A stretch of 64,000 bases of DNA, from contig JASSKH010000011.1 in assembly GCA_031763025.1 (NCBI GenBank), forward strand, positions 12,684,580 through 12,748,579, in the 5' to 3' direction. This DNA comes from Macrocystis pyrifera (taxonomy: Eukaryota > Sar > Phaeophyceae > Laminariales > Laminariaceae). Each line of letters opens with the position of its first letter. Position 1 is the stretch's first letter. A model generated the notes under the pieces. That model did no database searches, was not told the origin of the DNA, and was given only the letters and a program-made list of their open reading frames with translations. Position numbers and translations under genes: made by a program. This document shows, piece by piece, positions 63,101 through 64,000 of the stretch.

Positions 63101-63403
63101 GATAAGCAACGGTTAGATTTCAACGGTCGACATGCACCGGTCGGAAGGTAACGATAAAAAATTAACGGTTGATATGCAACGGTCAACATTCAACGGTCCA
63201 CTAACCCTATACCTGGTACCTGGTAGGTCATTGCTGATTCCACGATTCAATTGTCCAATGTTCCCGGTCAGTCCAATTATCCTTGAACAATATCTGTGCG
63301 GTTGCCATGTTCGTGTGAACAGGCGGAGGCAAAGGAGCAGAAGGCTGACCTCGCCCAGCTGGAGTTGATCGCGAAGAAGGCTTTCTCCGCTAAATCGGCC
63401 CTG
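25151..63403 (+). CDS. Very large CXXC zinc-finger / AP2-ERF domain protein (composite gene model, 3' end off window)
   Basis: Inferred exons: 25151-25281, 26181-26269, 27078-28189, 29667-30431, 31450-31886, 37044-37145, 38396-38859, 40052-40301, 42901-42953, 43200-43295, 44093-44168, 47137-47228, 48345-48416, 49728-49883, 51689-52040, 52811-53092 (or 53155), 53193-53273, 53870-54621, 55959-56091, 56865-57518, 58947-60028, 61971-62096, 63323-63403. Phases match at every junction except after the AP2 exon. The chain codes for roughly 2,500 residues: Ser/Gly/Asp-rich N part, Cys/His region, CXXC finger, Asn/Gly/Ser linkers, AP2 domain, poly-Gln with a CxxC pair, acidic stretch, coiled coil. CXXC domains bind unmethylated CpG and AP2 domains bind DNA directly, so a nuclear role is likely (inference). 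At least five single-base breaks lie in homopolymers. It could be two or more genes, since many junctions are phase 0. Confidence 0.5.
25440..25478 (-). mobile_element. Poly(C)-tailed SINE, very short
   Basis: GGGGGTGTACTCATGTCATG then GGCCGTAGTCGT, only the last ~40 bp of the element in reverse. Confidence 0.55.
25560..25970. repeat. GGTGTTGGTGGTG-type simple repeat in intron
   Basis: A G/T-rich short-period repeat with a TTGGGTGTCAGTGTCGG sub-repeat (about 30 bp, three units). Confidence 0.7.
26181..26269 (+). CDS. Exon of the large gene (Gly-rich)
   Basis: A pyrimidine-rich stretch ending GTGCAACAG, donor GTGAGCC. It encodes TLREPPEESEGRRKVADGGG and more Gly, then SGRLT. Phases 2 in and 1 out match both neighbours. 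Confidence 0.5.
26592..26880 (+). repeat. 270-bp dispersed repeat, copy A
   Basis: (GGTAT/GGTAC) pentamers, then GTACGGAATAAACCGCGGCC and a segment ~95% identical to 32279-32565. Both copies share an open frame with RLRRQYYYLGRLNEARVW. Confidence 0.75.
27078..28189 (+). CDS. Acidic low-complexity exon(s) of the large gene
   Basis: Starts after CCCAAAG with a split Gly codon, then RDADDDDDDDDVAGDANVSD and long Asp/Glu/Ser/Gly stretches. It ends with SEEGLDPEILSGIIRTMKQG then RKVQHLYKGLGQ at donor GTGACG. The reading frame changes near 27315 (GGGG), at the G run 27776-27794 and near 27900, each within homopolymers. Small introns are possible as well. No recognised domain; acidic tracts are common in chromatin proteins. 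Confidence 0.5.
28745..28848 (-). mobile_element. MITE-1 copy 9
   Basis: Reverse orientation, TA|TTACGGGGGACC at the left, CCCCGTAT|TA at the right. It lies in an intron of the large gene model. Confidence 0.8.
29379..29483 (-). mobile_element. MITE-1 copy 10 (GTCCATAGTT subfamily)
   Basis: Reverse orientation, intact TIRs, TA both sides. It lies about 180 bp upstream of the exon at 29667. Confidence 0.85.
29667..30431 (+). CDS. Gln/Glu/Gly-rich exon of the large gene
   Basis: T-rich tract ending TTACGTAAG, then GWRKYCTAAKKEIKACRLRA VSSLKPLG in frame, Gly/Arg-rich sequence, RKRAKQEQQQQEQQQQEQQQ, poly-Glu, and donor AGG|GTAAGG. Open for the whole 765 bp. The first ~30 residues are the only non-repetitive part; I cannot assign them. 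Confidence 0.55.
31005..31214 (+). mobile_element. Poly(C)-tailed SINE, 5'-truncated
   Basis: GTCCGCCTCACAAGCGGTCC to CACATGAGTACACCC plus a C run. A second tail fragment (CGGCTACGGCCATGCATGGC then ATGAGTACACCC) follows at 31279-31328. Confidence 0.75.
31279..31328 (+). mobile_element. Poly(C)-tailed SINE tail fragment
   Basis: Only the last ~45 bp of the element (ATCATGCGGCTACGGCCATG ... ATGAGTACACCC) between two C-rich tracts. Confidence 0.6.
31450..31886 (+). CDS. Exon of the large gene with a compact WPARL segment
   Basis: C-rich tract and CCTCGCAG, donor CGG|GTGAGT. It begins SPMGPDGQPPPARTLLETLA then FRLPQLVLPGEST. After a frame break in the G run near 31556-31562 it continues LPAQDMPEEGLENRSYGDGG, a Gly stretch, then RVMLRPSIVLARNPNREGNQ and WPARLCDRDEVEESFAHSAL. 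The WPARL part is faintly reminiscent of PWWP/Tudor-type folds, but this is only an impression. Confidence 0.6.
31985..32320. repeat. (GGTAC/GGTAT)n pentamer array
   Basis: Degenerate GGTACGGTAC pentamers leading into copy B of the 270-bp repeat. The same order occurs at copy A. Confidence 0.75.
32279..32565 (+). repeat. 270-bp dispersed repeat, copy B
   Basis: Near-identical to 26592-26880, including GAATAAACCGCGGCCATATA and the RLRRQYYYLGRLNEARVW frame. The copies diverge after the CGATACA segment. Confidence 0.75.
32640..32830. repeat. AAAACGGTATA repeat cluster 1
   Basis: AAAACGGTATA-like words about every 45 bp with GACAAAAA or CAGAAAA in front. A similar cluster lies at 35975-36265. 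Confidence 0.5.
32920..33010. mobile_element. MITE-2 copy, diverged
   Basis: CTGCTGTTCCGTTTTGGCGACAAAC... and GGTTTGTCCCCTCAATGCGG, the same palindromic plan as 9563-9661. Confidence 0.45.
33352..33447. mobile_element. MITE-2 copy
   Basis: GACTGCGGTCCCGTTTCGCGGAC... inverted as TTTTGTCCCCCCAAACGGGACTGCAGCGCT. It lies within a 442-codon minus-strand open frame, which argues against that frame being a gene. Confidence 0.55.
34390..34930. repeat. Tandem repeat, ~184 bp unit
   Basis: GCCTGGTGCGCAAAACTCTT starts at 34471 and 34655; the units share ACAAGCACTGACYGCCACG, TTTCGACAG and TTCTATCACG-like parts. A third, worn unit follows near 34900. Confidence 0.6.
35011..35039. repeat. (TA)n microsatellite
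   Basis: A pure TA run. Confidence 0.9.
35156..35490 (+). mobile_element. tRNA-derived SINE, copy 3 (best head)
   Basis: TGGCTTGGTAGGTGGTCC (A-box region) and GCGGGTTCGAGTCTCACCG (B box GGTTCGAGTCT) spaced as in a tRNA gene. The tRNA-unrelated body ends in an A-rich tail. No intact tRNA fold is kept. Confidence 0.8.
35975..36265. repeat. AAAACGGTATA repeat cluster 2
   Basis: Repeated AAAACGGTAT words with TTGTTGCCATAAAACG-type spacers. Confidence 0.5.
36898..37012 (-). mobile_element. MITE-1 copy 11, next to a splice acceptor
   Basis: Reverse orientation, small insertions in both TIRs, TA kept at the right end. It ends 30 bp before the acceptor AG of the exon at 37044. Confidence 0.8.
37044..37145 (+). 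CDS. Exon of the large gene
   Basis: CTGCTTTCAG acceptor, CGACAG|GTGCGC donor, 34 codons in phase 0/0: DSDISPMPAGDTGLGEEGRE then WPVDFAAGVMWARQ. No family recognised. Confidence 0.65.
37224..37330. repeat. Direct duplication unit A (partner 37666-37770)
   Basis: AGGGCGTACTACAA...GCTACTGCTGC...AGGTCTACTCCTGAC...TTTTGCACTACTA occurs before and after the MITE/SINE nest. Confidence 0.6.
37339..37652 (+). mobile_element. MITE-1 copy 12, split by a SINE
   Basis: Left TIR TTACGGGGGTCCATAGT at 37339-37355; the element resumes at 37563 with TTAACAGGACCTACGG and ends CCCCCGTAA at 37652. The 207-bp interruption is a SINE. Confidence 0.85.
37356..37562 (+). mobile_element. tRNA-derived SINE, copy 4 (5'-truncated, nested in MITE-1)
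   Basis: Starts inside the body (ATTGATTAGCGGAAAGCGCG) with no tRNA head and ends AAGTAAAAAAAAG. Its 5' truncation is typical of target-primed insertion. Confidence 0.8.
37666..37770. repeat. Direct duplication unit B
   Basis: Diverged copy of 37224-37330. Confidence 0.6.
37948..38051 (-). mobile_element. MITE-1 copy 13
   Basis: Reverse orientation, TTACAGGGGGCC left and GGTCCTCCGTCA right, TA on both sides. Confidence 0.8.
38396..38859 (+). CDS. Ser/Thr/Pro-rich exon of the large gene
   Basis: C/T-rich tract ending GCCTCTAG. It reads LSTLQADEEKKASSARPPRG, then ITTTTTTANTTGTPTVTIPT and SSTAIYSGQNPPPAPAFPGP, PLIVETLAGAG. The frame breaks in the G runs 38625-38685, after which MKLGVKRGNRWTRKPARPAS and VPVETTGPGGNGG are open to donor GTGGGG in phase 1. 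Phase fits both neighbours. The minus strand is also open here but reads as Pro/Gly noise. Confidence 0.55.
38890..40051. other. Intron with CTTGTTCTTG-rich DNA and a worn exon copy
   Basis: T/C/G-rich low-complexity sequence 38940-39540, a poly(C)-tailed SINE end at 39646-39709 and, at 39710-39765, a decayed copy of the start of the next exon. Confidence 0.5.
39646..39709 (+). mobile_element. Poly(C)-tailed SINE, tail only
   Basis: CATGGTCATACGACTACGGC ... ATCGAGTACACC plus a C run. Confidence 0.65.
40052..40301 (+). CDS. Exon of the large gene
   Basis: CCCCATCTGCAG acceptor, CCG|GTGAGT donor. It reads TRPPPSTSIPTSSPVAAASA, ARQAHNRGVRPSVHPLNANA, HSFFTDELE. One missing base near 40198 then leads to VPVEMWGVPPVHSELRLLEG and PAGADAEAGGAFECP. 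All three frames are open, so the path is my choice by composition and phase. Confidence 0.5.
40322..40902 (-). mobile_element. Poly(C)-tailed SINE, near full length
   Basis: A G run then GTACTCGATAGGAGAGATGT...GGCCGTAGTCGTATGACC, through the CAAACAAACAAA stretch (in place of the poly-A) to AACCCAACCCATATATAATA. Confidence 0.8.
40902..41012. repeat. Poly-G tract, >100 nt with a few A
   Basis: The longest G run in the window, abutting the 5' end of the SINE copy at 40322-40902. Its length in the molecule is uncertain. Confidence 0.9.
41471..41562. mobile_element. MITE-2 copy, diverged
   Basis: GCAGTCTCTTTAGATCAGATTTGCGGAC...TATCCCCAATACGGGACTGAGG follows the MITE-2 palindrome. Confidence 0.4.
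41595..41699 (+). mobile_element. MITE-1 copy 14
   Basis: Near-consensus copy with intact TIRs and TA on both sides. Confidence 0.9.
41684..42118 (-). CDS. Open frame of uncertain status
   Basis: Minus-strand 144 codons including GEDVPERTTRMHTLCRETIG, DIFGDSFVDLKVKAS and ETAPERRSEAGEIRRPKTGR. Its composition is protein-like, but the C-terminus runs into MITE-1 copy 14 and the plus strand is also open for 98 codons. Possibly a retroelement relic or an exon of a minus-strand gene. Confidence 0.25.
   Translation of the reverse strand: MACAIGAFHRYTPDTATRAGPHNSNAGREADPSHGSEVGEDVPERTTRMHTLCRETIGQTTDRADIFGDSFVDLKVKASRGRDGAEREDPPTPGGSSVEGARPGGETAPERRSEAGEIRRPKTGRIRLRITTLVGIFIYYYGGP
42651..42745 (+). 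mobile_element. MITE-1 copy 15, left TIR lost
   Basis: TTAAATAGGACCTACGAAAC core and the right end TTTACTATGCCCCCCGTAA. Confidence 0.75.
42901..42953 (+). CDS. Short exon of the large gene
   Basis: CTTCTATTTATCCCCAG acceptor, AA|GTATGG donor. Reads QLDVSSCFSKKHGKYFP plus a split Lys codon. Phases 0 in and 2 out are exactly those required between the exons at 40052 and 43200. Other frames over 42861-43180 are also open. Confidence 0.45.
43200..43295 (+). CDS. Cys-containing exon of the large gene
   Basis: Acceptor CCCGGCAG, donor AG|GTGAGC. Reads FERFACRNASCIYCKPPGLP then LFMAEWAVSSS. Together with the preceding exon it makes a C-x6-C-x4-H...C-x4-C-x2-C pattern that could bind zinc (inference). 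Confidence 0.55.
43510..43604 (-). mobile_element. MITE-1 copy 16
   Basis: Reverse orientation. The left TIR starts at CCATAGTAAACAGGACC; right end GGTCCCCCGTAT. Confidence 0.75.
44093..44168 (+). CDS. Exon of the large gene (basic)
   Basis: Acceptor ACCAATCAG, donor AGG|GTGAGG. Reads FKLKDGQPPPELKAKKPTVA then SRWER, phases 2/0, matching both neighbours. Confidence 0.55.
44280..44728. mobile_element. Foldback element with ~150-bp inverted termini
   Basis: TTATGGGAAA...TCTCAGAGCTGTTTTTTTTT...GACTCCTCAGGATGCTCCCC on the left is mirrored at 44600-44728. TA flanks both ends (44278-44279 and 44729-44730). The 150-bp centre has no convincing frame. Confidence 0.75.
44730..45050. other. Unique AT-rich intron sequence
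   Basis: No gene. GATC-containing words (TTAGATC, AGATCCTC) recur loosely through 44860-45600. Confidence 0.4.
45051..45156 (+). mobile_element. MITE-1 copy 17
   Basis: TA|TTACGGGAGGCC left, CCCCCGTAA|TA right, standard core. Confidence 0.85.
45315..45420 (+). mobile_element. MITE-1 copy 18
   Basis: GTCCATAGTT-type TIRs with two substitutions, TA at the left. Confidence 0.8.
45500..45612. repeat. AGATCAGATACATC short repeat
   Basis: 10-20-bp units rich in AGATCAGATA, CAGACAGATC and GGGTAGATC. Confidence 0.6.
45825..45924 (+). mobile_element. MITE-1 copy 19, right end cut
   Basis: Left end and core intact; it breaks at TATGGTCCCGGGTT. Confidence 0.75.
46040..46410 (+). repeat. GACCGCGG satellite array 2
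   Basis: Six units of 63-65 bp: GAGACCGCGGTTTGACC...TTGACTGACCGCC plus an AT-rich spacer with ATGCTAG. Confidence 0.85.
46450..46945. repeat. 48-bp minisatellite
   Basis: About nine units of TACCCGGGGTGATACCCGGG-TACATCCGGAGTATATGCCC-GACTGCCA. Because 48 is divisible by three, frames on both strands stay open with a 16-residue repeat (minus strand: VGHILRMYPGITPGMA). Confidence 0.85.
46949..47052 (+). mobile_element. MITE-1 copy 20, strongly diverged
   Basis: ATTGCGGGAGACAATAGAAA ... ACTATATATT ... TATTTTTACTGA ... TTGGTCCGTGCCC keeps the order of the MITE-1 blocks. Confidence 0.5.
47090..47130. repeat. Poly-G tract
   Basis: G run with one C, ending 6 bp before the next exon. Confidence 0.85.
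47137..47228 (+). CDS. Ala-rich helical exon of the large gene
   Basis: Acceptor ACGGAG at the end of a poly-G tract, donor CG|GTGAGG. Reads DAVSGEAAPTDAAAAVAAAT then AEALEMYKRQ. It is the exon directly before the CXXC finger and leaves in phase 2 as required. Confidence 0.55.
47229..48344. other. Intron with partial MITE-2 and 27-bp repeats
   Basis: A partial MITE-2 (47760-47825) and, at 48172-48340, repeats of ACGGTGATTGCGCCGCGTCT. No exon seen. Confidence 0.5.
47760..47825. mobile_element. MITE-2 copy, partial
   Basis: GGACTGCAGTGCCGCTTTGG then GGACAACCCACTCC, one arm of the MITE-2 palindrome; the other arm is missing. Confidence 0.4.
48345..48416 (+). CDS. CXXC zinc finger, first half exon
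   Basis: Acceptor GTACTCAG, donor TG|GTGAGC. Read in phase 2 it gives RRLGASERCGVCIGCTAPNC then GNC. This is the CGxCxxC...CGxC signature of CXXC fingers, which bind unmethylated CpG DNA. In another phase it also gives an open helix, but only phase 2 joins to the second half. Confidence 0.85.
48470..48840 (-). mobile_element. LINE 3' end with poly(C) tail, split by MITE-1
   Basis: A G run, then CGTACTCATTTGTTGC and the reverse complement of the LINE 3' UTR and coding end. MITE-1 copy 21 interrupts it. The paralog without the MITE is at 4625-4873. Confidence 0.8.
48698..48802 (-). mobile_element. MITE-1 copy 21 (filled site)
   Basis: Sits at a TA in the LINE sequence. Flanks read TCTCCTA|element|TAGGATAGCG, while the empty LINE paralog (minus strand of about 4645-4660) reads TCTCCTAGGATAGCG. 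This fixes element ends and a TA duplication. Confidence 0.95.
48870..48985 (-). mobile_element. Poly(C)-tailed SINE, 5'-truncated
   Basis: A G run then CGTGCTCATTATCATGCATG, GGCCGTAGTCGTATGACC, GACGGATCACGTCGGG. Confidence 0.75.
49051..49106 (-). mobile_element. LINE tail, minimal insertion
   Basis: G runs and CGTACTCATTTGTTTGG: about 20 bp of LINE 3' end plus its poly(C) tail. Confidence 0.5.
49200..49530. repeat. CCAAACC/CAAAACC-rich low-complexity DNA
   Basis: A-C rich imperfect repeats upstream of the CXXC second-half exons. Confidence 0.6.
49539..49600 (+). pseudogene. Decayed duplicate of the CXXC second-half exon
   Basis: After ACAAAACCAG it reads GCSHRVESGESGHRNQPCIE then RYQ. It keeps the acceptor-like sequence and most residues of the exon at 49728, but FGG is SGE and the last zinc ligand Cys is Tyr. 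It lies exactly 189 bp upstream of the intact exon, as part of a tandem duplication that includes the AC-rich flank. Confidence 0.75.
49728..49883 (+). CDS. CXXC zinc finger, second half exon
   Basis: Acceptor ATCAAACCAG, donor AG|GTGGGG. Joined to 48345-48416 in phase 2 it gives ...CGNC-WGC-SHRVEFGGSGQRNQPCIERC. Eight cysteines are present and the FGGxG loop and NQ-x-C (usual KQ-x-C) are recognisable. A basic tail follows: RVKAAQRASDKADRARRQGS, STKRPLDS. Without splicing the frame would stop at 49917-49919, within satellite DNA. Confidence 0.85.
49905..50405 (+). repeat. GACCGCGG satellite array 3
   Basis: Five to six units of 77-92 bp with GGGACCGCGGTTTGACGCC and TTGACTGACCGCCC, a longer-unit version of arrays 1 and 2. 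Confidence 0.8.
50410..51260. other. Unique intron sequence
   Basis: No repeats or exons recognised apart from (AT)n at 51180-51201. Confidence 0.5.
51261..51688. promoter_or_regulatory. AG-free stretch before a predicted 3' splice site
   Basis: After AG at 51259-51260 no AG dinucleotide occurs until the acceptor at 51687-51688. The stretch is C-runs then CAACAA/CATCAT-rich DNA. It fits an AG exclusion zone between branch point and acceptor, although the low G content makes it less surprising. Confidence 0.45.
51689..52040 (+). CDS. Ser/Gly/Asn-rich exon of the large gene
   Basis: Acceptor CAACCAATCAG, donor ATGCAT|GTGAGC, phases 2/0. Reads GEDYEGEDGAASPAEGNGTI, an Asn/Gly stretch, SSAAKRFRRARRAGGVPTGG (basic, possible nuclear localisation signal), then ISAASVAAAAAAGRSSPVFG and poly-Gly, ending ENNREAMH. 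An upstream ATG in the same frame (51639) is an alternative start if this is a separate gene. Confidence 0.6.
52078..52206 (-). mobile_element. Poly(C)-tailed SINE, 5'-truncated
   Basis: GGGTGCACTCGACATCGTGC then ATGGCCGTAATCGTACGACC and GACGGAGCACGCCGG. Confidence 0.75.
52400..52520. repeat. 57-bp tandem duplication
   Basis: CCCCTAACAAGAAACGCCTC TCATCCCCGCCACCC and its copy with GACACGCATCTC. Confidence 0.6.
52811..53092 (+). CDS. Exon of the large gene
   Basis: Acceptor AAAAACAG. Reads VFSESAGIVSPASGCGMSGS, a Gly/Ser/Val stretch, KRGRPSSTSKKSRLKDLLRK (basic, AT-hook-like RGRP) and GYRCLALLEEVGAQRLLEAS. Two in-frame donors are possible: 53093 (GTGGTA) and 53156 (GTAGGG, the better match). 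Confidence 0.65.
53193..53273 (+). CDS. Exon of the large gene
   Basis: Acceptor at the end of a poly-G tract (GGGGAG), donor CATGAT|GTGAGT. Reads GLTWRDGQLVLGQAVRRRLA then MVDPFHD, 27 codons, phase 0/0. Confidence 0.65.
53505..53852 (+). repeat. Interstitial telomere-like array (CCCTAA/CCCTA)
   Basis: About 350 bp of CCCTAA hexamers mixed with CCCTA pentamers, inside the intron before the exon at 53870. Confidence 0.95.
53870..54621 (+). CDS. Asn/Ser/Ala/Gly-rich exon immediately before the AP2 domain
   Basis: Acceptor CACAAAAAG. Reads ECSSTTTKSTNNGNRDNANN, poly-Asn, (GS)n, EEVAGGAFATGPPSPSMAGT, Ala/Thr repeats, Gly-rich, and SKDGRRDSK. The donor AA|GTGAGA hides an in-frame TGA. Splicing at it in phase 2 to 55959 makes DSKYIGVRR, the usual SKYRGVR start of an AP2 domain, which is strong support for this junction. 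Confidence 0.75.
54810..54940. repeat. (GTT)n/GGT microsatellite
   Basis: GTT and GGT triplets in the intron upstream of AP2. Confidence 0.8.
55098..55222 (+). mobile_element. LINE 3' tail with poly(C)
   Basis: TTGAACGCCCAACTGCTGGA ... GCAAACAAATGTGTACGCCC plus C run. Confidence 0.75.
55959..56091 (+). CDS. AP2/ERF DNA-binding domain exon
   Basis: Acceptor GGGACGACAG. Reads YIGVRRQESRWVAHITRPSG then AGETILGVFDEEIDAAKQYD KYAK. The YxGVR, RWxAxI, LGxFDxxxxAAxxYD landmarks of AP2/ERF domains are all present. The next exon supplies the closing NFP (WLEIPDVNFP). The 3' border is off by one: GCCAAGGGTAG has one G too many for an in-phase AAG|GTAG donor. With the sequence as given, the available donors lead into another open frame (Ala-rich) of the next exon. 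Confidence 0.9.
56110..56147. repeat. Poly-G tract
   Basis: G run at the start of the intron after the AP2 exon. Confidence 0.9.
56165..56715. repeat. (GGGTAA)n-type array with internal duplication
   Basis: GGTAAGGGTAAGGG and GGGTAGGGTAGG words. A 90-bp block (ATGGCATGTAAAGAGGAGCG ...) occurs at about 56239 and 56571. GGGTAA is not a rotation of TTAGGG, so this is not the same as the array at 53505. Confidence 0.85.
56865..57518 (+). CDS. Gln-rich exon with a CxxC-x13-CxxC motif
   Basis: Acceptor GTTTCCGCAG, donor AAAAAG|GTAAGG, phase 0/0. Reads MWLEIPDVNFPRP (end of the AP2 domain), FRSSFGLAGTLTPQQQK, long Gln/Glu/Lys repeats, Ala run, then STCLTCSAANAPPNETGGCR ACELKR, a possible zinc-binding pair, and an acidic end EEVEEEEEEVVESAAKK. 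An overlapping Ala-rich frame is open to 57349 but lacks these landmarks. Confidence 0.7.
57774..58313 (+). mobile_element. Poly(C)-tailed SINE, near full length
   Basis: TATATATAGGTTGGGTTGGC to GATAATGAGTACACACCACC; the internal T run is 19 nt. Confidence 0.85.
58320..58372 (+). mobile_element. Poly(C)-tailed SINE, tail only
   Basis: ATGGTTATACGACTACGGCA ... ATATCGAGTACACC plus C run, between two longer copies. Confidence 0.7.
58373..58890 (+). mobile_element. Poly(C)-tailed SINE, near full length
   Basis: TATATATAGGTTGGGTCGGT to CATGCATGATATCGAAACCC. The poly-T is reduced to TTTTTGTCTTTTTTG. Confidence 0.8.
58947..60028 (+). CDS. Acidic/Gly-rich exon(s) of the large gene
   Basis: Acceptor TTTTTATCTTGAAG. 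Reads GVGVDAMEVDDISGGPPCSP, SPIGPPPSSPKQERPLAVLS, then RQLEPEPSREREGG. One extra G in the G7 run near 59165-59172 would continue into poly-Glu and the downstream frame: IDGVLLVQYLW, poly-Gly, SNSEAAAAAVADNGPFSSSS, TLRLAVSRDLRRGYLAQSLA RVVGAAGVIREARRAG, Gly-rich, VEALDALDRGVEELLDE, donor GAG|GTGGGT. Small introns within the Glu-rich part are possible. Confidence 0.55.
60066..60117 (-). mobile_element. Poly(C)-tailed SINE, tail only
   Basis: GGCGGTACTCGATCTCATGC then TTGGCCGTAGTCGTATCACC. Confidence 0.65.
60133..60724 (-). mobile_element. Poly(C)-tailed SINE, full length with duplicated 5' end
   Basis: GGGGTGTACTCAATATCATG to AACCGACTCCAGCCCAACCT. The 5'-terminal segment GGTACCCTGGTTGTCTAGCT ... 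occurs twice (about 60547 and 60640). Confidence 0.8.
60725..61970. other. Intron sequence with a two-copy repeat
   Basis: Contains a ~225-bp direct duplication, 61298-61510 and 61533-61720 (CTGGTAAAACGAAGAAAAAC at about 61361 and 61586, each followed later by GCTGCCCCTCACCCTTACCC). No exon recognised. Confidence 0.5.
61971..62096 (+). CDS. Coiled-coil exon of the large gene
   Basis: Acceptor GTCGTTCGCAG, donor GCCACG|GTGAGA, 42 codons phase 0/0: DERSLLRHARSLERNACRFE then RERLREVEREEAKGEVQLIK AT. Strongly helical, charged. Confidence 0.75.
62110..63210. repeat. AACGGTCGATAT-type degenerate repeat filling an intron
   Basis: Dozens of CAACGGTCGATAT / AACGGTCGAGATTT variants in 1.1 kb at irregular 15-40 bp spacing. 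They occupy nearly the whole intron between two coiled-coil exons. Confidence 0.8.
63323..63403 (+). CDS. Coiled-coil exon of the large gene (last in window)
   Basis: Acceptor GTGTGAACAG, donor GCCCTG|GTGAGT, 27 codons phase 0/0: AEAKEQKADLAQLELIAKKA then FSAKSAL. The gene continues past the window. From 63404 to 64000 I see no further exon. Confidence 0.75.
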
Positions 63404-64000
63404 GTGAGTAGGAGAGACAGAATTGACCACTTTTAAAACAATCTTAAGACGGCACTCACGTTTTTTTGTCCAGAACTACGTAGCTTTACGATCTGGGCAA
63501 GCCGATCAACGGACAAAATCTTCCTAAAGCCGCATGTCGCGAACCACTGCATATTAGACTATGTACAAAAATTGGAAACACTAACCCTGACACACCACAC
63601 TGCTTGTGCCAAAGAAAAAAGTACGTAAAAGTTCCGACCTTTTTTTTTTCGAATCGATCTCGCCGGGATATCCGCGAAAACCTTTTTTGACACTAAATTC
63701 GTATAAAAATTGTCGTTCTCGATCAAAATGAAATTTGGTAGAGACTGTGCTGAAGACACAAGGAGATCTTTGATGTAAGTCTCGTTGCCCAATTCGCCAC
63801 GCATCAACAAATATTACCAGAATGCGAGCCCAAATACAAGTCAAGAAAAAAACGAAAAATATGGCATTTCTGCCATGCCCCGACCAATATTGAGAATTTT
63901 ACTCTGAAGTCAAGGATGGCGGACGGCAAGTGTGTTGGTTAGTACACGGTATATACTACTGTGTCCAAATTTCAGGTCCAAATGCGTAAAATTAGTCGGG

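Noticed and set aside
1..64000. CRISPR arrays, rRNA genes, bacterial-type operons
   Set aside because: No direct-repeat/spacer structure, no rRNA core motifs and no tightly packed intronless genes; the window is clearly eukaryotic.

Overview
This is a repeat-rich nuclear window from an intron-rich eukaryote. Nearly all recognisable coding sequence is short exons (50-1100 bp) with GT-AG borders on the plus strand, separated by introns of 0.2-5 kb packed with repeats. An AP2/ERF domain, a CXXC zinc finger, CCCTAA-type repeats and long poly-G/poly-C tracts together suggest an alga, perhaps a photosynthetic stramenopile. That assignment is inference and weak.

Two genes can be assembled by matching splice phases. 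(1) 1749-12642: a Golgi Qb-SNARE of the GOSR1/GS28/Gos1 family, in six exons. The N-terminal exon or exons are not found. (2) 25151 to beyond 63403: a very large gene, or a chain of genes, for a low-complexity nuclear protein. It holds a complete eight-cysteine CXXC zinc finger split over two exons (48345-48416, 49728-49883) and an AP2/ERF domain (55959-56091), then a Gln-rich/CxxC region, an acidic/Gly region and a coiled-coil tail that runs off the window. All proposed junctions agree in phase except the AP2 3' junction, which is one base off. Other protein-like stretches (16849-17322, 18932-19051, 22461-22706, 41684-42118) are weak candidates.

The rest is mobile DNA and its remains. There are about 21 copies of a ~107-bp terminal-inverted-repeat MITE with TA target duplications, one proven by an empty paralogous site. 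A LINE with a poly(C) tail occurs together with a ~560-bp non-autonomous partner that shares its 3' end, about 20 pieces in all. A tRNA-derived SINE is present in four copies, one nested in a MITE. There are also a second small palindromic MITE family, a 449-bp foldback element, a GACCGCGG satellite at three places, a 48-bp minisatellite, interstitial telomere-like arrays and many microsatellites.

Several exons are broken by exactly one base inside an A or G homopolymer. This looks more like assembly error than gene death, and it affects every coordinate-level translation given here.

Layout: 1-12.6 kb SNARE gene; 12.6-25.1 kb gene-poor repeats; 25.1-32 kb acidic/Gly-rich exons; 32-37 kb repeats; 37-57.5 kb the chain from the 37044 exon through CXXC and AP2; 57.5-63.4 kb the 3' part with SINE-filled introns.
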